A stretch of DNA of 64,000 bases, from NCBI GenBank assembly GCA_028641055.1, contig CM054060.1, positions 312,965,652 to 313,029,651 of the forward strand. The letters run 5' to 3'. Every line of letters begins with the position of its first letter. Within the stretch, counting starts at the first letter, position 1. Shown here piece by piece: positions 59,916 through 64,000 of this stretch. The notes below the pieces were generated by a model. The model worked only from the letters and a program-made list of their open reading frames with translations, made no database searches and was not told where the DNA came from. Origin of the DNA: Alopecurus myosuroides. Lineage: Eukaryota; Streptophyta; Magnoliopsida; Poales; Poaceae. The translations under genes were made by a program, and so were the position numbers.

Positions 59916-62900
59916 TGTAACATCCCTGTTTTGCTACAATAGGGTGGTGGTGTGTTGTTGGCATCTTATACATGCATGAAAACATTGGTTAAAATTTTGC
60001 ATTTGAAAATAACAAATGAAATGACCAAAAACCACTTAAAGTGATCACCCAAAAATTGTTTGCAAAACATTTTCAAATTTGGAAAACAAAAACATGGTGA
60101 GGTTGGAAATTTTCTAAGGTTTGCAAAAACTATTTTTGCAAGTTTTTCTCTTTGCAAAAAGGTCCAGAAAACATTGTTTCTTTTCAGTTTTAAATTAGAA
60201 AAGGGCTACTTAGCAATTTACAGAAACTTGCAGGGGGTTTCTTCAAAATGTTCTTTTCTTTCATCTTCTTCCTTTGTACGGAAAGCACCAGTAGCTGCAT
60301 GGCCGAGCCCCCCGACGTCGGTTGCCACCTCCTCGGCTCCCGTGGAGAAGATTTTCGAGAAGGTCGGGATCCCCTCTCTCTCCCCATACCCATATCCCTC
60401 ACTCCCATGCCCTTTGCCTCGTCCTCCACAGCAAACACTAGCTCCGCTCCGGCCGCTGTCGCGCGCTGCCATTTTTGGCCATGCCCGGATGAACTGAGGC
60501 CACCAGAAGCTCTCCCTCGACCCTCTCTTTCTCGTTGTCGGGTATTACAAGTCGGGATAGACCGAACCCCACGAATTGGGTCTTCTTCCCCAAGTCCGGT
60601 CGTCAGCTGCCGAGATCGATGCCGTCTCCTCCGGCCTCCCTTGCCTTCCCCGACCACACCATTCGCTTCACGGCAGTGTGGTGAGCCTCCCCATGCCCTC
60701 CAATCGTCCCCTCCCTCTCTGGTTTGCTCGCTCGCCGCAGGCCTCCATCCTCCGCCGTGGTACTACACGCCGGCGAGGATTCCGGTGACCATTTGGTCAA
60801 CCGACGGCACCCCTCGACTCCCCTGGACCTCCTCTTCCTCGTGGTATAGTTCGTTCCCTGATTTGCGCAAGAATTTGGTCGATTTCATGTCCATATGTGA
60901 GGATCAAGAGGAGATGGGGCGTCACGTCTGTGTCATGCTGACATCATCGCTAATTTTAATGTTTACTGAAAATGAATAAAACCTGGATAATGAATATCTT
61001 TTATTCTGTTAACCAGAAAAATAAAATAAAAATTTGGTTTTGTTCAGAAAAATAAACTGTACCCAAATATGTCATTTTCATACATGTTTGACAAAGTTCA
61101 AAAATGAACATTATTTAATGTTGTTTAATGCATTTAAAATGTATAAAATAAGTTTGTATTCAATAAAATTAGAAAATTACAAGTTATATACAAAAATGCT
61201 CAAAATGACAAATGCAATCTATTTATGTGTTTTCAAACCCATTTGAGCAATTAAAACTAGTCTCACTTTCAGAATTGCCCGAAGTGCCCCTCCGGGGTCT
61301 ATTTCGGGCTAATTTCAGTAAAATTGCATAACTGACATACGAACCCTAGCAACCCATCGAACATGTTAAGGGCTTTGTTTTAGTGCATTAACTTGCTCAT
61401 GCATACATATTGCGCATTGCGTCGATGCCATGTGTTGATTGTTGTTCTTCTTTTCGGTGTTGTTTCCCCTTCGGTAGAATGCGACTCGGAAGTGAAGTTT
61501 AGCAACTCCAATGATGAATACTTGATCTTAACCGACAAGTCAAGCACTTACCCGAGAAGACATATCTATTGGTTTTCTTATAACCAAGGCAAGCATAACC
61601 TCTTATCTGCTCATATATGTTTTCCAACATCATTTGATTTTGGTACTTTGCATTCGAATCCAAAGTATTTGATGTCAGTAGATATAGTTCACCTATATAC
61701 TGCATTGCCTCAATATCCTGATCCACTGCTCCTAGCTGCCATAGATTTGCTTGTGCGCATAGCCAGATCCTTATATCTGCTTCGCTTAGTCATACATGTT
61801 TGTTACCTCTGCTCCATCCGGTTGATGAATCAGAGCTGTGAGAACCTAGTATGATATGATGACGTGGTAAGTTGAGCATTGTGTGGTTAACTTGACTAAG
61901 GCTTGGACGGGAGGCCACTTGGGAAGTGGTTGTTCGTTCCGTAGTTGCCAACCCTAGGAGTAAGGTCGGGCGCAGAAGCCAAGACTGAGCGTACAACCAC
62001 GCGCGATGGCCATGAGCCTCGCCGACCGACTAACTTATTTGGCTTTATCCATTAGTCACGTAGTTTGAGATTTCCATTCGGCAACACAAATAAAACCTTT
62101 TAAACGGTTTTGAAAACAAAATGCTCCGCTAGGGCATGACCGGGGCCAAGTGATGGACGCACACGGATCTTGACCCTGCCTCACAGAGACATGTGCCGTC
62201 AGGAGAATGGCCAACTCCCTGTTGACGGGGTAGCCATGTCTTGGGTTGACTCATGGATAGGGTCGGGTAAGGTAAAGGTCCTGGCCAGCCACCCTCTGCC
62301 GCGTTCCATGGAAGAGCGTACATGTGGCGCTAAGACTCGGATGGTACGTGTGGGTAAAGTGTACCCCATGCAGGGATAAATCTTTTCAAGAAGACGTGTC
62401 CGCAGTTAAGGACGACTTGGTAAAAGTAGTTTGGCCCTAAATAACTTGAACATGATGACAAAGATGTTGAAAAAGCATGGAGGCAATAGTTGAAGGGTGC
62501 CTCCTCGGAGATGCCGAGAGGGGTGATGCTTGCAGCATGTGAGAAAACACTCCTTGAGACGTCCTATTCTTCCTCGATTTCGGGAAATAAATCTTGCTTT
62601 ATGCAGAATAGCCTTCATAAAACCTTTCTGAAAATAGAAGATATATAATAGGTTAACTAAGTCTTGTTGAGTACCCCCCATACTCAGGTTTGCTTAATTT
62701 TGGTTCAGGTGCAGTTACGCACATCGGTGGTGATTCAACATGGACATCGACGAGTAGTTTGGGGTTCCCAGGTGGCAGCCTAGAATCTATGGGCTAGGAC
62801 GTCACCTTGTCTTGCGGCCTCTTAGGCCTTTTTGGTTCTTGTTGATTAGCAACATAATTTGCCTTCCGTTCTGTGATGTAATGTTGGGTCGTGCGACCTC

Positions 62901-63393
62901 TGTTTGTAAGCTATACTCTAGTAACACCTGTTTAATACATCTTCCATGTCTAGAGTGTTGCTTTGATCGGTTCTTGGTTTCGAGCTCATTGTTATACAGT
63001 TTTGGATATGCTTGCATAGTTGTCGCGGTCGAGGGGTTGTGGAGCCGATGATCCATTTCCGAGCACGCCTACTGATGTGATTAGGCCTGGGGCTTGGTAA
63101 CCCCAGTAACCCTCGACTGTTGTTGCACTTTCTGGACACATAGCATCTCTGTATAGCTTTGGTCCCGTTCCTTCAGTTTCATACGATTAGTGGGAGCTTT
63201 GATATGCATAGTTGGTTATGACTAGCATGGACACAAGGAGTAGTAGTACCGTGGTGATCCGGCCTGCGTGCCGATGAATTCGGTATGCCTGCCGTTGTTT
63301 GTTGCGGCCGGGGCTGGTAACCCTGAAGCCCTTGTGGGTCCATGACTAGGAGCGCATAACAGTATGTATACCTTTGGGTCCGGGGTCGTGACA
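59916..63393 (+). repeat. Element B 5' LTR
   Basis: 3,478 bp. AT-rich first 330 bp, GC-rich island at about 60270-60860 with a plus-strand frame of 243 codons (60248-60979, Pro/Ser-rich, no known domain), AT-rich 60950-61250, then mixed sequence to the end. The start resembles solo LTR A (TGTAACATCCC), as does the run before the island (GAAAACA...TTTTCAGTTTTAAA near 60170-60195, compared with 14305-14330). Confidence 0.88.
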
Positions 63394-63398
63394 AGTCA

Positions 63399-63411
63399 TG
63401 GTATCAGAGCC
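63399..63411 (+). other. Element B primer binding site (initiator tRNA-Met)
   Basis: TGGTATCAGAGCC, five bases after the LTR end (spacer AGTCA). Complementary to initiator tRNA-Met; fixes the plus orientation of B. Confidence 0.92.
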
Positions 63412-64000
63412 GGACTGCCTGTAGGAAAACCTTACTGCTTGGTCGATGTTGAGTCTAGTGTTTGTGAAAACTATGTTGAAACTTCAAATGAGTTGTGAAA
63501 TCTTCTTAGGATTCTTTTTACTTCTTATCTGGTATCGCTCTAACTCTGGGTCACCTTACCTATTTTGATTTTTAAAATTTATATTCATTCAAAACCTAGG
63601 TGCCTTCTTTGGCAATGACGTCTTTTACCCAAGATGACCTAGTGTTAAGTTCTAGAGTCGTGTGTGTTCCTTACTCTGTTATTTCTTGTTCAAACTGGGA
63701 GATTCCTTTCCATCATAATCTCTCAGAGTTGTTCGAATCCCACACTCCTATGTTCTTAAGTTTCAACTACAGAATCTCGAGATTTCCTTTTCATCTCGAA
63801 TATATCCGTTATCCCCTTCTCATATTCTTCTGAAGCTACATTTGTATTTTGAAAGATACTTTGTGATTGCTATTCGTATTGTCCTTCAAGGCGCTAAGAT
63901 AGTAGTTACTCCTTTCTTTGGGTTTTAACCCTCGGACTTGAACCGAAGGTCCCAGAATGTGCTGAATTGTGGTGGGGTTGAGTCATGCGGTTTGTTAACC
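63412..64000 (+). other. Element B interior, start
   Basis: 590 bp to the window edge. A frame at 63600-63833 (MTSFTQDDLVLSS in its first part) has no recognised domain. Probably the 5' untranslated leader of B. Confidence 0.5.

Larger units (their letters stand above)
59916..64000 (+). mobile_element. Element B: Gypsy/LARD-type retrotransposon, 5' end only
   Basis: The complete 5' LTR (59916-63393) starts TGTAACATCCCTG and ends GGGGTCGTGACA, followed by TGGTATCAGAGCC (63399-63411) and about 590 bp of interior up to the window edge. Target duplication would be ATACC (59911-59915); the partner lies outside. The first interior 590 bp show no Gag motif, so whether B is autonomous cannot be told. 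It belongs to the same broad LTR type as A, C and E. Confidence 0.88.

Noticed and set aside
60248..60979. 243-codon plus-strand frame as a host gene
   Set aside because: It lies wholly inside the 5' LTR of B, is Pro/Ser-rich with biased GC, and has no recognisable domain.

Overview
The window is nuclear DNA of a large-genome grass, most likely a Pooideae cereal relative (wheat, barley, rye, oat or similar). The evidence is a Stowaway MITE with CTCCCTCC-type ends, very long LTRs starting TGTAACATCCC, TGTCACATCCC or TGTGACGCCCC next to TGGTATCAGAGCC primer sites, grass-type Ty3/Gypsy polyproteins, a plant L1-type LINE and CACTA debris. I find no intact single-copy host gene. Almost everything I can interpret is transposable element, mostly nested. 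All named coding regions are broken.

Left part (1-10.7 kb): a 5'-truncated LINE (about 472-5020) with ORF1 remnant, endonuclease/RT ORF2 broken by one extra T in a T8 run, RT zinc finger and A-tail. Next is the end of a CACTA element (from about 5153) with subterminal repeats and a decayed, still intron-split ULP1-type protease gene on the minus strand (5818-6482). Then come low-complexity intergenic DNA, a diverged ~260-bp tandem duplication (7.04-7.55 kb), a short Stowaway (9483-9575), an unrecognised minus-strand coding fragment (about 9600-9971) and a Helitron 3' terminus (10700-10721).

Centre (10.7-40.9 kb): a partial minus-strand LTR (about 10741-11524) abuts a plus-strand Athila-like Gypsy element called R1 here. 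R1 is cut by two younger insertions, each with a perfect 5-bp target-site duplication (TSD): a 5.97-kb solo LTR (11666-17635, TSD TAGTT) in its protease, and a 15.8-kb non-autonomous LARD-type element (20659-36452, TSD ACCTT) near the end of its integrase. The LARD has 6.08-kb LTRs and 3.6 kb of non-coding interior. R1 resumes at 36458, has a downstream coiled-coil accessory ORF, and ends with a polypurine tract and its 3' LTR (39369-40869).

Right part (40.9-59.9 kb): an older minus-strand Tat/Retand-like Gypsy element (D) into which R1 inserted. D runs from a leader/5' LTR with a TATA box (59.4-59.9 kb) through gag, protease, RT, RNase H and integrase (41.6 kb). It is split by solo LTR F (56645-58039, TSD GCATA) and solo LTR H (42878-52532, TSD ATGGT). 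H is itself split by element E (43398-51763), which has 4.35-kb LTRs but only 477 bp of interior and a truncated right LTR. Last, a plus-strand Gypsy/LARD-type element B begins at 59916 with a 3.48-kb LTR and a tRNA-iMet primer site, and runs off the window.

Inferred order: D oldest; R1, H and F into D; the solo LTR A and LARD C into R1; E into H. By-eye LTR comparisons suggest C (about 0.9% divergence) and E (about 0.4%) are recent. Features that recur across unrelated LTRs are a GC-rich island with long open frames in an AT-rich LTR, AAACCCTA telobox motifs in the predicted leaders and, in E, a tRNA-like A-box/B-box pair.
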